Shown: in pieces, positions 53,899 through 62,937 of the stretch | Position numbering within the stretch: the first letter of the stretch is position 1 | Layout of the letters: every line of letters starts with the position of its first letter | Assembly (NCBI GenBank): GCA_020636405.1 | Contig: JACJXW010000010.1 | Coordinates: 124,001 to 188,000, forward strand | DNA: 64,000 nt | Direction of reading: 5' to 3' | Origin: Lewinellaceae bacterium | Lineage (GTDB): Bacteria > Bacteroidota > Bacteroidia > Chitinophagales > Saprospiraceae | Notes under the pieces: model-generated | Databases searched by the model: none | What the model saw: only the letters and a program-made list of their open reading frames with translations | Told to the model about the DNA's origin: nothing | Made by a program: the position numbers and the translations under genes

Positions 53899-56232
53899 TC
53901 AATTCAGCACTAAGATCTTCGCTACTGCCGCATCCGCCTTGCCGGTAAAGCCGGAGAAGCGCGGGTTGCTGGAACTGAACACCAGATAGACGCCCGAGTT
54001 GACCCGGCGGCCATTGTAGTCGCGGCCATTCCAGATGGCCTGGCCGCCAAGGGCCGTGGTTTCGAATACCAGCTTGCCGGTAACATCCGTGATCTTCACG
54101 GTAGCATCGCGCGCCAGGCCGCGAATGGCGATGGGGCCGTCGTAGTCTTCCCGGACGGGGTTGGGATACACTTCTATTTCGGACTTGTGGGTGCGTCCTC
54201 CGGCAATGGCGTCGCTCTGGTAGGACAACATGCCGGTCACTGTGCCGATAAAGACCTCTCCGGATTGCTGGTCGACGGCGATCTCGATCACGTCGTTGTC
54301 AAACAGGGGAGAATTGTTTTCCGTGAAGCGGGCCACCTGTTCTTCGCCGTTGGGCGACAGCAGGAAGATGCCGTTCTTGGTGCCCACCCATTTGCGGTTG
54401 GCGCCGTCTACGGCGATGGTTTGCACCTCTTCGGTTTCGAGCAGGAAGGCGCCGAAACCGTCGACCTCCACAATGCGGCGGGAGCCCCGGCATTCGGGTT
54501 CAAAGGCGCTTCCCCCGCACTCGAAGATAATGATGCCTTCGGAGGTGCCCACCCAAATGTTGCCCTCCAGGTCGGCGGCCAGGCAGTTGACGTTGTTGGT
54601 CGCCAGTTCGCTGTTGTTGGAAGTAAATACCCGGCAGCGGTCGTCGTTCGGGTCATCGAGCTCGCCTTCGTCGAATAACAGGACGCCGGCGCTGCTGCTG
54701 CCCAGCACCATCCACTTGTAGCCCTGATCATCGACGGCCAGGTCGAACACCTGGTTCTCGTTGCAGCCCGGCATGGCGAAGCTGCGCCAGTTGCCGTCGG
54801 CCTGCCGTACGGATAGCGGCTCGGGAGCGGAGTTGTTGGACACCCACAGGTTGCCGTCCTCATCCAGCGCCAGGCCCGATACGCGGACCCGGGGGTCGCC
54901 CAGGGCCCGTTGCAGAGAGGAGTTGGCCTCAATGAATTGGGTGATGGTTTCTCCATCCACCTCGATCAGCCCTTCGGTATAGCTGCCTACGAACACCTTC
55001 CCGTTGGAGGGGTGGGCCAGGATGGTGACGAAATCCACCGGGTCGTCATCATTGGTGTTGGGGTTGGGGCCTTTAAGGTCGTCGCGGAGCTGGCGGTTGT
55101 AGATCGTCCACTGTCCATCGATGAAGGAGGCGAAACCATCGGAATTGAACCGGGCGCTGAGGGTCTGGTCCAGGCCGCCGGTGGCCAGCCACAACTGGCC
55201 ATTCGCCACATCCATATCCCAGGCGGCCTCCGACCAGGGGGAGTCGAATTCCATGATATCGCAGAACTGCGTCACGCCGGTAGCCATACGGAAGCCGCCC
55301 CGCACCCGGTCGTTACCGAACCACAGGCGCCCCTTGCTGTCCTCGACCGCGTAATTGGGCGTTTCCACACAATTGCCAATGACAATGCCCTGGGCGCCGT
55401 CCGGATGGAAGTACACGATACGGCCAGGGCGGAAACCCGCCAGGAGGTGCACGCCCTCATGGCTAAGGAATTCCAGAGTGGACCCGTTTTCATAGTGGAC
55501 GAATTCCAGGCGGTTGTCTTCGTAGCGCCACAGGGTGTCGTTGACCCCTACATGCAGCGCACCGTTGAAAGTTGCGAACGCCTTGGCCTTGTAATCCTGG
55601 GGGAAGCCATCCGCCGGGCCGAGCAGCCGCCAGTTGCCGAAATCATCGAGGTTGACGCCGCTGGACGGCGCCCGGTATACTCCTTCGCCCGTTGCTACAT
55701 ATATAGAACCTCCGAACAGGTGCACAGACTCCACTGCAATGCCGGTGAAGGTGGTGAATACGAACTCATTGGCGGAGATATTGATCTTGGAAACCCCGTA
55801 GTTCGCTGCCAGATATACCATCGAATCGTTCTCGATGTAGATATCGTAGATCCGCTTCTCCCCGATGAGGTTGCTGAAGTTCTTGATCTGGCTCATCGTC
55901 ACGATCTCCCCATCCGGCTTGAGCAGGTCGATCACCGTGTTCTTGTATACGACCATCAGGATGTCGCTGAGGGGGTTGTAACGGATGAAATCAATACCCA
56001 CATTGCTCAGCCCATCCACTTTGGACAGGAAACGCAGGGAAAGCTCTTCCTTGTCCATTTCCAGGATCGAAAAGTTGGTGGAATAGTAGACTTTGTCTTC
56101 ACTTTGGGTCACGAACTTGCCGGTCCGGTAAGGCAGGTGGCTGCGCCATTTGCCAATGGGAAGCGGGTTCTGCCCCGAGGCAAGCCCCGCTACAAAGAAC
56201 ACGAAAAAACAGGAGAGTAGTACTTCGCGCAT
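53899..56232 (-). CDS. porZ: PorZ-like beta-propeller protein of type IX secretion
   Basis: A 777-residue exported protein (signal near LASGQ). The N-terminal motif PIGKWRSHLPYRTGKFVTQS followed by DKVYYSTNFSILEMDKE matches the opening of PorZ, with two beta-propeller domains (about 25-680) full of WVGTSEGIIIF, WVGTKNGIFLLS and VFIGTVTGML type blades, and a C-terminal Ig-like CTD (VYPNPVREDYDGPIAI...VNSGVYLVFS). PorZ acts with PorU at the cell surface to attach T9SS cargo to anionic LPS. The name rests on layout and N-terminal signature; other propeller proteins with FlgD-like CTD are the alternative. Confidence 0.8.
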   Translation of the reverse strand: MREVLLSCFFVFFVAGLASGQNPLPIGKWRSHLPYRTGKFVTQSEDKVYYSTNFSILEMDKEELSLRFLSKVDGLSNVGIDFIRYNPLSDILMVVYKNTVIDLLKPDGEIVTMSQIKNFSNLIGEKRIYDIYIENDSMVYLAANYGVSKINISANEFVFTTFTGIAVESVHLFGGSIYVATGEGVYRAPSSGVNLDDFGNWRLLGPADGFPQDYKAKAFATFNGALHVGVNDTLWRYEDNRLEFVHYENGSTLEFLSHEGVHLLAGFRPGRIVYFHPDGAQGIVIGNCVETPNYAVEDSKGRLWFGNDRVRGGFRMATGVTQFCDIMEFDSPWSEAAWDMDVANGQLWLATGGLDQTLSARFNSDGFASFIDGQWTIYNRQLRDDLKGPNPNTNDDDPVDFVTILAHPSNGKVFVGSYTEGLIEVDGETITQFIEANSSLQRALGDPRVRVSGLALDEDGNLWVSNNSAPEPLSVRQADGNWRSFAMPGCNENQVFDLAVDDQGYKWMVLGSSSAGVLLFDEGELDDPNDDRCRVFTSNNSELATNNVNCLAADLEGNIWVGTSEGIIIFECGGSAFEPECRGSRRIVEVDGFGAFLLETEEVQTIAVDGANRKWVGTKNGIFLLSPNGEEQVARFTENNSPLFDNDVIEIAVDQQSGEVFIGTVTGMLSYQSDAIAGGRTHKSEIEVYPNPVREDYDGPIAIRGLARDATVKITDVTGKLVFETTALGGQAIWNGRDYNGRRVNSGVYLVFSSSNPRFSGFTGKADAAVAKILVLN

Positions 56233-56287
56233 AATTCCAATCAGTTTGTCAACAGGAGTTGGTTTTTATACCCAATAAACCGGGACT

Positions 56288-56296
56288 GCAAAGTTA
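56288..56296 (-). promoter_or_regulatory. Promoter -7 box of the porZ-like gene
   Basis: TAACTTTGC on the minus strand fits TAnnTTTG exactly and lies 56 bases before the start codon. Confidence 0.55.
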
Positions 56297-56358
56297 ATAT
56301 TGTTTCCCGGGAATAGTTTAAAAGGAAGGTGGGCGACGGAAGTGGGAAGGCGGAAGGC

Positions 56359-56949
56359 CTATTCTTTATACAGGCCGCTTTTTTCCAGATATTCATACAC
56401 GGCATCCGGCACCAGATACTGGACGGAATGGCCATCGCGGAGGCAATCCCGAATGTAGCTGGCGCTGATGTGCATCTGGGGGGCGTCGAATATCCGAACG
56501 TTGGGGTGGTTGGCAAACGGGCCGTTCTCATAGCCCGGCCTCTGGTAGACGTAGATCTCATGCCGGTTCAACAGCAACTCATAGTTCTTCCATTTGTGCA
56601 GGGTAGACAGGTTATCCGCTCCCATGATGAGGACGAAAGGCCTGCCGGGGTGTTTTTCCTGCAGGTAGGCGAGCGTGTCGATGGTATAGGAAGGCTTGGG
56701 CAGGCCAAACTCAATATCGGAGGCCCTCAGACGGAGGTTGTCGCCAATTGCGAGCTGCACGAGGTGAAGGCGGTCGTAGTCGCGCGCCAGGCTGCGTTTG
56801 GGTTTGAGCGGATTCTGGGGGGAGACCACCAGCCACACTTCCCTCAGTCCGGCCCGGGTGGCCATATAATTGGCGATGATCATATGCCCAACGTGTACCG
56901 GGTTGAAAGAGCCAAAGAACAACCCTGTTTTTTCAGCCTCACCAGCCAT
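56359..56949 (-). CDS. nadD: Nicotinate-nucleotide adenylyltransferase
   Basis: A 196-residue enzyme of NAD synthesis. Start set at 56949 (MAGEAEKTGLFFGSFNPVHVGHM); the much longer upstream frame overlaps the lipoprotein gene and is not protein-like. The nucleotide-binding motifs GSFNPVHVGHM (HxGH) and the ISASYIRDCLRDG (the ISxTxxR equivalent) are present, and IMGADNLSTLHKWKN is the NaMN pocket. Catalyses ATP + NaMN to deamido-NAD. It lies 55 bases downstream of the lipoprotein gene on the same strand. Confidence 0.94.
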   Translation of the reverse strand: MAGEAEKTGLFFGSFNPVHVGHMIIANYMATRAGLREVWLVVSPQNPLKPKRSLARDYDRLHLVQLAIGDNLRLRASDIEFGLPKPSYTIDTLAYLQEKHPGRPFVLIMGADNLSTLHKWKNYELLLNRHEIYVYQRPGYENGPFANHPNVRIFDAPQMHISASYIRDCLRDGHSVQYLVPDAVYEYLEKSGLYKE

Positions 56950-57004
56950 ATCTTCCGGTTCTTTTTGCTGCGCTAAAACCCACTGCGACACCTTTTTTTT
57001 CAAA

Positions 57005-57484
57005 CTACTCCTGTATATCCTTACCGATCTCATCCTGGAGGTATTCCTCCAGCAGGCTATCCGGCACCGACTCGATGATATCATTTTCAATGATGATCTC
57101 CTCCTCGGGGGCGTCGACCAGCCATTGCTCCCCGATCCGGACGAGGCGATACTGAGCCGTGTAGCGCTCGTACTGGTCCTCCAATACACAGGAACACTGG
57201 AGCGTATCGCCAGGCCCTTCGCAGGACAACGACAGGAACTTGGTATTCAGGACCGTAGAGTCCGTTTGTTCATTCGAGATGATGGCTTCCAGTTCGGACA
57301 ACCACTGCTGCCCTGCCGGGGTACTCAACCCCCGGGCTTTCTCAAACTCGTTTTTATCGATGCAGTATACGTACTGCTTCAGTACATCTTCCGGTTTTAC
57401 CGGCTTCGGTTCTTCCTGCCGGCAGCCAGAAAAAACAGATAGAATAACACAAAAGCAGAAAAATGATCGGATCGTTTTCATCAA
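57005..57484 (-). CDS. Small lipoprotein, possibly DUF4878-like
   Basis: A 159-residue lipoprotein (lipobox FSGC, Cys21; Met2 is an equally good start). The mature part is acidic, with a short alpha+beta domain: PEDVLKQYVYCIDKNEFEKARGL then YTAQYRLVRIGEQWLVDAPEE, a pattern like the NTF2-like DUF4878 lipoproteins of Bacteroidota. No catalytic residues. The terminal 30 residues are highly acidic. Its neighbours nadD and dnaN do not suggest a role. Confidence 0.7.
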   Translation of the reverse strand: MMKTIRSFFCFCVILSVFSGCRQEEPKPVKPEDVLKQYVYCIDKNEFEKARGLSTPAGQQWLSELEAIISNEQTDSTVLNTKFLSLSCEGPGDTLQCSCVLEDQYERYTAQYRLVRIGEQWLVDAPEEEIIIENDIIESVPDSLLEEYLQDEIGKDIQE

Positions 57485-57609
57485 TTGGCCTTTCTGTGAA
57501 TAAAAATCACCTCATGGAGCGGGGGGATGCCAAGGCATTAACCGGCCGGGAAGAGCTGGCCAATAATAATCAAAGGGCCGCTCCTTCCCTCACCTTGCAG
57601 GCATTGTCG

Positions 57610-58734
57610 TCAATTGCTCAACATCACCGGCATGACCAGCATGAGGATCTCCTCCCCTTCTGTTTCTTCCACCGGCAGCAAAATACCAGCACGGGTAGGG
57701 GTAGACAGCTCCATTTTCACCTCCTCCGATTCGAGGACGCTAAGCATTTCAATGAGGAACTTAGCGTTGAAACCGATATTCAGCTGATCGCCGTCGTAGG
57801 AGCAGGCCAATTGTTCGGTGGCCTCGTTCGAGAAATCGAGGTCCTGGGCGGAGATGGTCAGGCTGCCCTCATTAATGTTCAGGGTCACCTGGTTGGTCGT
57901 TTTATTGGCATAGATGGCGATCCGGCGGAGGGAGTTTTGAAAATCCCCTCTGGCCAGAGACAACGTATTCGGGTTGTCGACCGGAATGACGGCGTTGTAA
58001 TCGGGGTAGCGGTGGTCAATAAGGCGGCACACCAGTTCCGTATTGTTAAAAGAGAAGAAAGCATTGGACTGGTTAAAGGACATTTTGACCTCCTCCTTGT
58101 CTTTTTCAGGCAGGATACCCTTCAGGAGGTTGAGCGCCTTTTTGGGCACGATGAACGAGGTCGACACCTCGCTGGCCACCTCCTGCAGGGTATATTTCAC
58201 CAGTTTGTGTGCGTCGGTGGCCACCAGGACGAGCTTACTGAAATCCACCTGGAAGTAAACGCCCGTCATCGGGGGCCGCAATTCGTCGTTGCTGGCGGCG
58301 AAGATGGTCTTGGATATCCCCCGGGAAAGCGCGTGGCCGGATACCGACAGCGTATCGTCTTCCGACTCCGGGAAGGGGATTTTGGGAAAATCGTCGGGGT
58401 TGCTGCCCGCCAGCCGGTATTTACCATAGGCGGAAGTGATCTCAATGCCGAAGGTATCTGTATCTACCGTAAAGGTAATAGGTTGCTGGGGCAGAGCTTT
58501 GAGCGTTTCCAGAAGGATCTTGGCCGGCACGGCTACCGAACCGTCGGTATCGGCCATCACCTCTATAGCAGTGGTAATGGAGACCTCCAGGTCAGACGCT
58601 GCGATCTTCAGTTGATTATCGGAAATGGTAAACAGAAAATCCTCCAGAATAGGCAGGACGGAATTGGAGGCAATAGCGCCACCGGCAATCTGAAGGTGCC
58701 GGAGTAATTCTGAAGAAGAAACACTGAATTTCAT
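57610..58734 (-). CDS. dnaN: DNA polymerase III sliding clamp (beta subunit)
   Basis: A 374-residue sliding clamp with the three repeated domains (about 1-120, 130-245, 250-374). It starts MKFSVSSSELLRHLQIAGGAI and has IRLAGSNPDDFP-like and CRLIDHRYPDYNAVIP segments and the C-terminal ILLPVEETEGEEILMLVMPV, which is the conserved end of DnaN. dnaA is not adjacent, a usual situation in Bacteroidota. The promoter region (58735-58936) is noteworthy: a -7 box, a palindrome and a perfect DnaA box. Confidence 0.97.
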   Translation of the reverse strand: MKFSVSSSELLRHLQIAGGAIASNSVLPILEDFLFTISDNQLKIAASDLEVSITTAIEVMADTDGSVAVPAKILLETLKALPQQPITFTVDTDTFGIEITSAYGKYRLAGSNPDDFPKIPFPESEDDTLSVSGHALSRGISKTIFAASNDELRPPMTGVYFQVDFSKLVLVATDAHKLVKYTLQEVASEVSTSFIVPKKALNLLKGILPEKDKEEVKMSFNQSNAFFSFNNTELVCRLIDHRYPDYNAVIPVDNPNTLSLARGDFQNSLRRIAIYANKTTNQVTLNINEGSLTISAQDLDFSNEATEQLACSYDGDQLNIGFNAKFLIEMLSVLESEEVKMELSTPTRAGILLPVEETEGEEILMLVMPVMLSN

Positions 58735-58773
58735 AGTTTATCGGGTAGGGTTTGGTAATGTGCTAACAAACCA

Positions 58774-58796
58774 CAAAAATAGTCTTTCTCAAAGAC
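58774..58796 (-). promoter_or_regulatory. dnaN promoter with operator-like palindrome
   Basis: TATTTTTG (58774-58781, minus strand) fits TAnnTTTG, 40 bases before the start codon. GTCTTT-gag-AAAGAC (58782-58796) is a perfect palindrome directly upstream of the box, in the spacer between -7 and -33. Confidence 0.6.
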
Positions 58797-58822
58797 TTTA
58801 TCAGCATGAATAATCAACAGGC

Positions 58823-58831
58823 TGTGGATAA
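58823..58831 (-). promoter_or_regulatory. Consensus DnaA box upstream of dnaN
   Basis: The minus strand reads TTATCCACA, the perfect DnaA box, 89 bases before the dnaN start codon. Only one box is present, so this looks like DnaA control of dnaN rather than an origin. Confidence 0.6.
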
Positions 58832-58936
58832 GAAACACTTTGTTAGGGGATATCTGCCGAGAAAGATCTTTCTTTGCGCAACTTTTTCCTATTGAAAAGG
58901 TGTATTATTGCTTCCGGTATACCATAAACGACACAA

Positions 58937-60208
58937 ATGCCAGACCGAACCAGCCCGCCGCCGATCAGGGATATCAACCAGTTGCGGCTGCCCGACATAC
59001 AGGTGCACCAGCTAGACAACGGCATCCCGCTGTACGAGATCCAAATGGGCACCCAGGACGTGATCAAGCTGGAGATCGTCTTCCAGGCCGGGCGCCCCTA
59101 TGAAAGGAAGCAGCTGGCCGCACGGGCCACCTCCAGCCTGCTGCGCGAAGGTACGCGCTCTTTCAGCGCTGCGCAGATCGCAGAGCAGCTCGATTTTTAC
59201 GGTTGCAGCCTCAGCTTCCCGTTCAACCTGGACACCTGTAACGTCATCCTGTACAGCCTCAACAAGCATTTCGACAAGCTAATGCCCATCCTGGAAGAAA
59301 TACTGGCGACGCCTACCTTCCCGGAAGCTGAGCTGAATGCGTTCATCAAGCGCAATCAGCAACGCCTGGAAGTCGATCTGGCCAAGAACGATATTGTATC
59401 TTACCGCAAGTTTACGGAGTTCATTTTCGGAGAAACCCATCCTTACGGATACAACAGCTATTCGGAAACCTACGCTGCCCTGAAGCGGGACGACCTTCTG
59501 GAGCACTTCAGCCGCCTGTTCAACAGCAGCAATTGTGTCGCCTTCATCAGCGGCCGGTCTTCTCCGGAGATCATCGCCATGGCCAACGAACGGCTGAGCC
59601 GGGCCATCCCTGCCGGCAAGGCTGCGGAGCCAGTCCTTCAGGAATGCCCTGCCACTCCGCAAGCCGTAAAGATCCAGCGCCCTGAAACCGTACAGACCGC
59701 TATCCGCATCGGGCGGCGCCTGTTCAACCGCCAACACGACGACTATATGGGCATGTACGTCCTCAATACCATCCTGGGCGGTTACTTCGGCTCCCGCCTG
59801 ATGGACAATATCCGGGAGGAAAAAGGGTATACCTATAATATATATTCCTCCCTCGACCCCATGCAGTTCGACGGTTACTTTTACGTGGGCACCGAAGTCG
59901 GTAACGAGTTTGTGAAAGATACGCTCCGGCAGACTTACCTCGAAATGGACCGCCTGCAGCAAGAACCGGTCGATGAGGAAGAGCTGGCTATGGTCCGCAA
60001 CTACCTCATGGGCAACTTCCTGACCATGCTCGACGGGCCGTTCAACGTTTCGGAAGTCGTGCGGACCCAGGTGACGGAGGGACTGCCCATGTCTTACTTC
60101 GAAAAAATGGCTGAAGCCGTGAGAAATATCACTGCCGATGAATTGCAACAGCTGGCCCAGCAATACTTCCGCCGGGAAGACATGTGGGAAGTCGTAGTCG
60201 GTGTTTAA
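58937..60208 (+). CDS. M16-family peptidase-like protein lacking the zinc motif
   Basis: A 423-residue protein with two M16 halves (about 20-220 and 225-423). The zinc motif HxxEH, expected near residue 60 where ARATSSLLREGT stands, is absent. The second half keeps the Arg/Tyr pair region REEKGYTYNIYSSL used for substrate binding. It thus resembles the non-catalytic partner of two-subunit M16B proteases; the partner gene is not adjacent here. No signal peptide is seen, so a cytosolic location is likely. Divergent from dnaN. Confidence 0.88.
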   Translation: MPDRTSPPPIRDINQLRLPDIQVHQLDNGIPLYEIQMGTQDVIKLEIVFQAGRPYERKQLAARATSSLLREGTRSFSAAQIAEQLDFYGCSLSFPFNLDTCNVILYSLNKHFDKLMPILEEILATPTFPEAELNAFIKRNQQRLEVDLAKNDIVSYRKFTEFIFGETHPYGYNSYSETYAALKRDDLLEHFSRLFNSSNCVAFISGRSSPEIIAMANERLSRAIPAGKAAEPVLQECPATPQAVKIQRPETVQTAIRIGRRLFNRQHDDYMGMYVLNTILGGYFGSRLMDNIREEKGYTYNIYSSLDPMQFDGYFYVGTEVGNEFVKDTLRQTYLEMDRLQQEPVDEEELAMVRNYLMGNFLTMLDGPFNVSEVVRTQVTEGLPMSYFEKMAEAVRNITADELQQLAQQYFRREDMWEVVVGV

Positions 60209-60520
60209 CCCGTAAAGATTATTGGGGAACACATTTGTATTTGCATTAATCTTGAGGGGTTTATTTCATTTTTCCACAAATTTTGCGTTGCTTTGCGCCG
60301 TAATTCGGGAATTGATAATTTAGCGCTGCCCCCACGAGAACACTCAACTTTTTTTACCCTGCCACGGCAGGAATCCATTCCGGACAACTGCTTTTTCAGT
60401 TTTCCGGACAGATTGCAAAAAAGGAACGGGAAAAAATTGCTAATTTCACTGTCCCAAAAAAAACCAAGCCCCCAATTTATCAGTAATTACTGCTCATAAT
60501 AAACTCGGAGAACAGCTTTA
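60209..60520. other. Leader region of the mre operon
   Basis: A hairpin tccggacaactg/cagttttccgga (60379-60390 with 60397-60408, one mismatch) lies about 110 bases before mreB; no U-tract follows, so it is not a classic terminator of the M16-like gene. No exact TAnnTTTG box is seen. Confidence 0.45.
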
Positions 60521-61552
60521 ATGAAACTGTTTAGCTTTTTTACCCAAGAACTTGCCATTGACCTGGGTACGGCAAATACCCTGATCATACAGGACGGGCA
60601 GATCGTCGTCGACGAACCTTCCATCGTGGCTATTGACCGGCGCAATGGTGAAACCATTGCCGTGGGCAATAAGGCCATGCAAATGCACGAAAAAACCCAT
60701 GAGAATATCAAAACGGTCCGCCCGCTTAAAGATGGCGTGATCGCCGATTTTCAGGCAGCCGAAAGCATGATCGAAGGCATGATCAACATGATCGGCCGGC
60801 GCCGCCGTTTTTTCTCCCATATGAAGATGGTGATCTGTATTCCTTCCGGCATCACGGAAGTAGAAAAACGTGCCGTCTTTGATTCTGCAGACCATGTAGA
60901 CTCTAAAGAAACCTACCTCATTCACGAACCGATGGCCGCCGCACTGGGTATTGGCCTGGACGTGGAGGAGCCCGTAGGCAATATGATCATCGACATCGGT
61001 GGAGGTACCACCGAGATCGCGGTGATCGCTTTGTCCGGCATCGTTTGTGACCAGTCTATCCGCATCGCCGGCGACGAGTTCACCAACGACATCATGAGCT
61101 ACATGAAGCGCCAGCACAACATCCTCATCGGCGAGCGCACCGCCGAGCAGATCAAGATCCATGTCGGCTCCGCGCTCCACGAGCTGGAAACGCCCCCGGA
61201 GGACTATGCCGTCAACGGCCGTGACCTGATGACCGGAATTCCCAAACAGATCAAGATCTCGTACAGCGAGATCGCTCACTCCCTGGATAAATCCATCTCC
61301 AAGATCGAAGACGCCATCCTCAAGGCGCTGGAGACTACTCCGCCGGAACTGGCATCCGACATCTACCGCACAGGAATATACCTGACCGGAGGCGGCGCCC
61401 TGCTCCGCGGGCTCGACAAGCGCATTGCTGCAAAGACAAAACTCAAGGTACACATAGCTGAAGACCCCCTGCGGGCAGTAGTTCGAGGCACCGGTATTGC
61501 CCTGAAAAATACAGATCGCTTCTCCTTCCTCATCGACAGGAAAAGCGTCTGA
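60521..61552 (+). CDS. mreB: Rod shape-determining actin homologue
   Basis: A 343-residue bacterial actin. Phosphate 1 motif IDLGTANTLI (14-23), phosphate 2 MIIDIGGGTTEIAVI (about 155-169), adenosine motif TGIYLTGGGALLRGLDKRI (about 285-303), and connecting motifs are all intact. MreB filaments under the inner membrane guide the elongasome. The N-terminus KLFSFFTQ is the usual amphipathic membrane-targeting helix. First gene of mreB-mreC-mreD-mrdA, whose order is standard. Confidence 0.97.
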   Translation: MKLFSFFTQELAIDLGTANTLIIQDGQIVVDEPSIVAIDRRNGETIAVGNKAMQMHEKTHENIKTVRPLKDGVIADFQAAESMIEGMINMIGRRRRFFSHMKMVICIPSGITEVEKRAVFDSADHVDSKETYLIHEPMAAALGIGLDVEEPVGNMIIDIGGGTTEIAVIALSGIVCDQSIRIAGDEFTNDIMSYMKRQHNILIGERTAEQIKIHVGSALHELETPPEDYAVNGRDLMTGIPKQIKISYSEIAHSLDKSISKIEDAILKALETTPPELASDIYRTGIYLTGGGALLRGLDKRIAAKTKLKVHIAEDPLRAVVRGTGIALKNTDRFSFLIDRKSV

Positions 61553-61583
61553 TCCTCGTTTTCCAATATAAACCTGCTCCGCC

Positions 61584-62411
61584 ATGCGAGGCCTTTTACA
61601 ATTGTTTGCGGCCTACGGCGGCTTCCTGCTTTTCCTTCTGCTGGAAGCCATCTCCATTACGCTGATCGTACAACTCAATCAGCGGCAGGGAGAGATTGCT
61701 TCCAATTCTTATGGATTGTTCACGGCTTATCTGGACCGAACCTCCGACTGGGTTGCCGACTACTGGGGCCTCAAAGATGAGGTGGTCCGCCTTCAGTCCA
61801 AGAACATCAAACTTATGGAACAACTGGACAACGCCCGCTATTCCAATGCCGTTTTCCGGGATTCTATACGTCAGGACTCTCTGCAGCAGCTTTATACGTT
61901 CATCGGGGCCAACGTCATCAGCAATTCCATTGTCAGCACCAATAACTTCCTGCGCCTGGACAAAGGAGGGCGTCAGGGCGTCAGGCCCAGCATGGGAGTT
62001 ATCAGCGACGACGGCGTCGTCGGCATTGTCCGAGACACTACCAGCCATTTCAGCCAGGTGATGTCCATCCTGCACAGCCAGTCCCGCATCAACGCCAGCA
62101 TCCGCGGGACCGGCTATTTCGGGACGCTTACCTGGGATGGCAAAGACCCTCAGTTCATGCAACTGAACGCCATCCCACGGCACGCCAAGTTCGTGGTGGG
62201 CGACACCATCGAGACCAACAGCTACAGCCACCTTTTCCCTACCGGAATTGCGATAGGAGTGATTAAAGAGATTGAAGAGATATCCGGAAATAACTTTTTC
62301 AAGGTGCAGGTTAAACTCTTCAATGATATGGCCTCCGTGAGGTATGTCTACGTGGTTGACAACCTGTTGCGTAAGGAGATTAAAGACCTAGAAAAGGCGG
62401 CCAATGACTAA
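61584..62411 (+). CDS. mreC: Rod shape-determining protein MreC
   Basis: A 275-residue bitopic protein: one transmembrane helix (about 11-30), a periplasmic coiled coil (about 60-95) and the beta-barrel MreC core (about 105-262; VRPSMGVISDDGVVGIVRDTT, GDTIETNSYSHLFPTGIAIG). It links MreB to PBP2 in cell-wall elongation. It starts 31 bases after mreB and overlaps mreD by 8 bases, so translational coupling is likely. Confidence 0.96.
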   Translation: MRGLLQLFAAYGGFLLFLLLEAISITLIVQLNQRQGEIASNSYGLFTAYLDRTSDWVADYWGLKDEVVRLQSKNIKLMEQLDNARYSNAVFRDSIRQDSLQQLYTFIGANVISNSIVSTNNFLRLDKGGRQGVRPSMGVISDDGVVGIVRDTTSHFSQVMSILHSQSRINASIRGTGYFGTLTWDGKDPQFMQLNAIPRHAKFVVGDTIETNSYSHLFPTGIAIGVIKEIEEISGNNFFKVQVKLFNDMASVRYVYVVDNLLRKEIKDLEKAAND

Positions 62412-62925
62412 TGCAATACCCATCAATATCGCTCGTTTCATTGGCTTGCTGATCCTGCAGGTAATGGTCATGAAGCCAATATCCTGGGGCTGGGAAGGGC
62501 AGGTGTTTATCAACGTCATTGTTTACCCCCTCTTCATCATCCTGTTGCCTCTGCGGACGCCTATGCCGGCAGCCCTGCTTTCCGCCTTTGCCATGGGGTT
62601 ACTGGTCGATGCTGCCTACAACTCCTGGGGAGTGCATGCCGCCACCAGCGTACTGACTGCCTACCTGCGGCCCTTGCCCCTCAAATGGATGCAACCCCGC
62701 GACGGTTATAACGTCAACCACAGCCCAACTAAAAAAAGAATGGGGGTACAGTGGTTCCTGATCTATGCCAGCATCGTGATGGCCTTCCACTTGTTCGTAC
62801 TGTACAACCTCGATGCGTTTTCTCTGGTCTTTTTCAAAACTATTTTGCAGAAAACCCTAACCAGCTTCCCCTTATCCATGTTTTTTATTATTATCATAAT
62901 GTATATCTTTAACCCTGAGGATTAA
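62404..62925 (+). CDS. mreD: Rod shape-determining protein MreD
   Basis: A 173-residue polytopic membrane protein with five or six hydrophobic helices; the FAMGLLVDAAYNSWGVHA segment in the third is the MreD signature. The position between mreC and the PBP2 gene confirms the identity. It is the smallest and most divergent part of the elongasome; a cytoplasmic loop after HSPTKKRMGVQ is Bacteroidota-like. Confidence 0.93.
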   Translation: MTNAIPINIARFIGLLILQVMVMKPISWGWEGQVFINVIVYPLFIILLPLRTPMPAALLSAFAMGLLVDAAYNSWGVHAATSVLTAYLRPLPLKWMQPRDGYNVNHSPTKKRMGVQWFLIYASIVMAFHLFVLYNLDAFSLVFFKTILQKTLTSFPLSMFFIIIIMYIFNPED

Positions 62926-62937
62926 AACAAAGCAGTA

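Noticed and set aside
58735..58936. Chromosome replication origin next to dnaN
   Set aside because: Only one consensus DnaA box, no box cluster and no dnaA gene; treated as a regulatory site.
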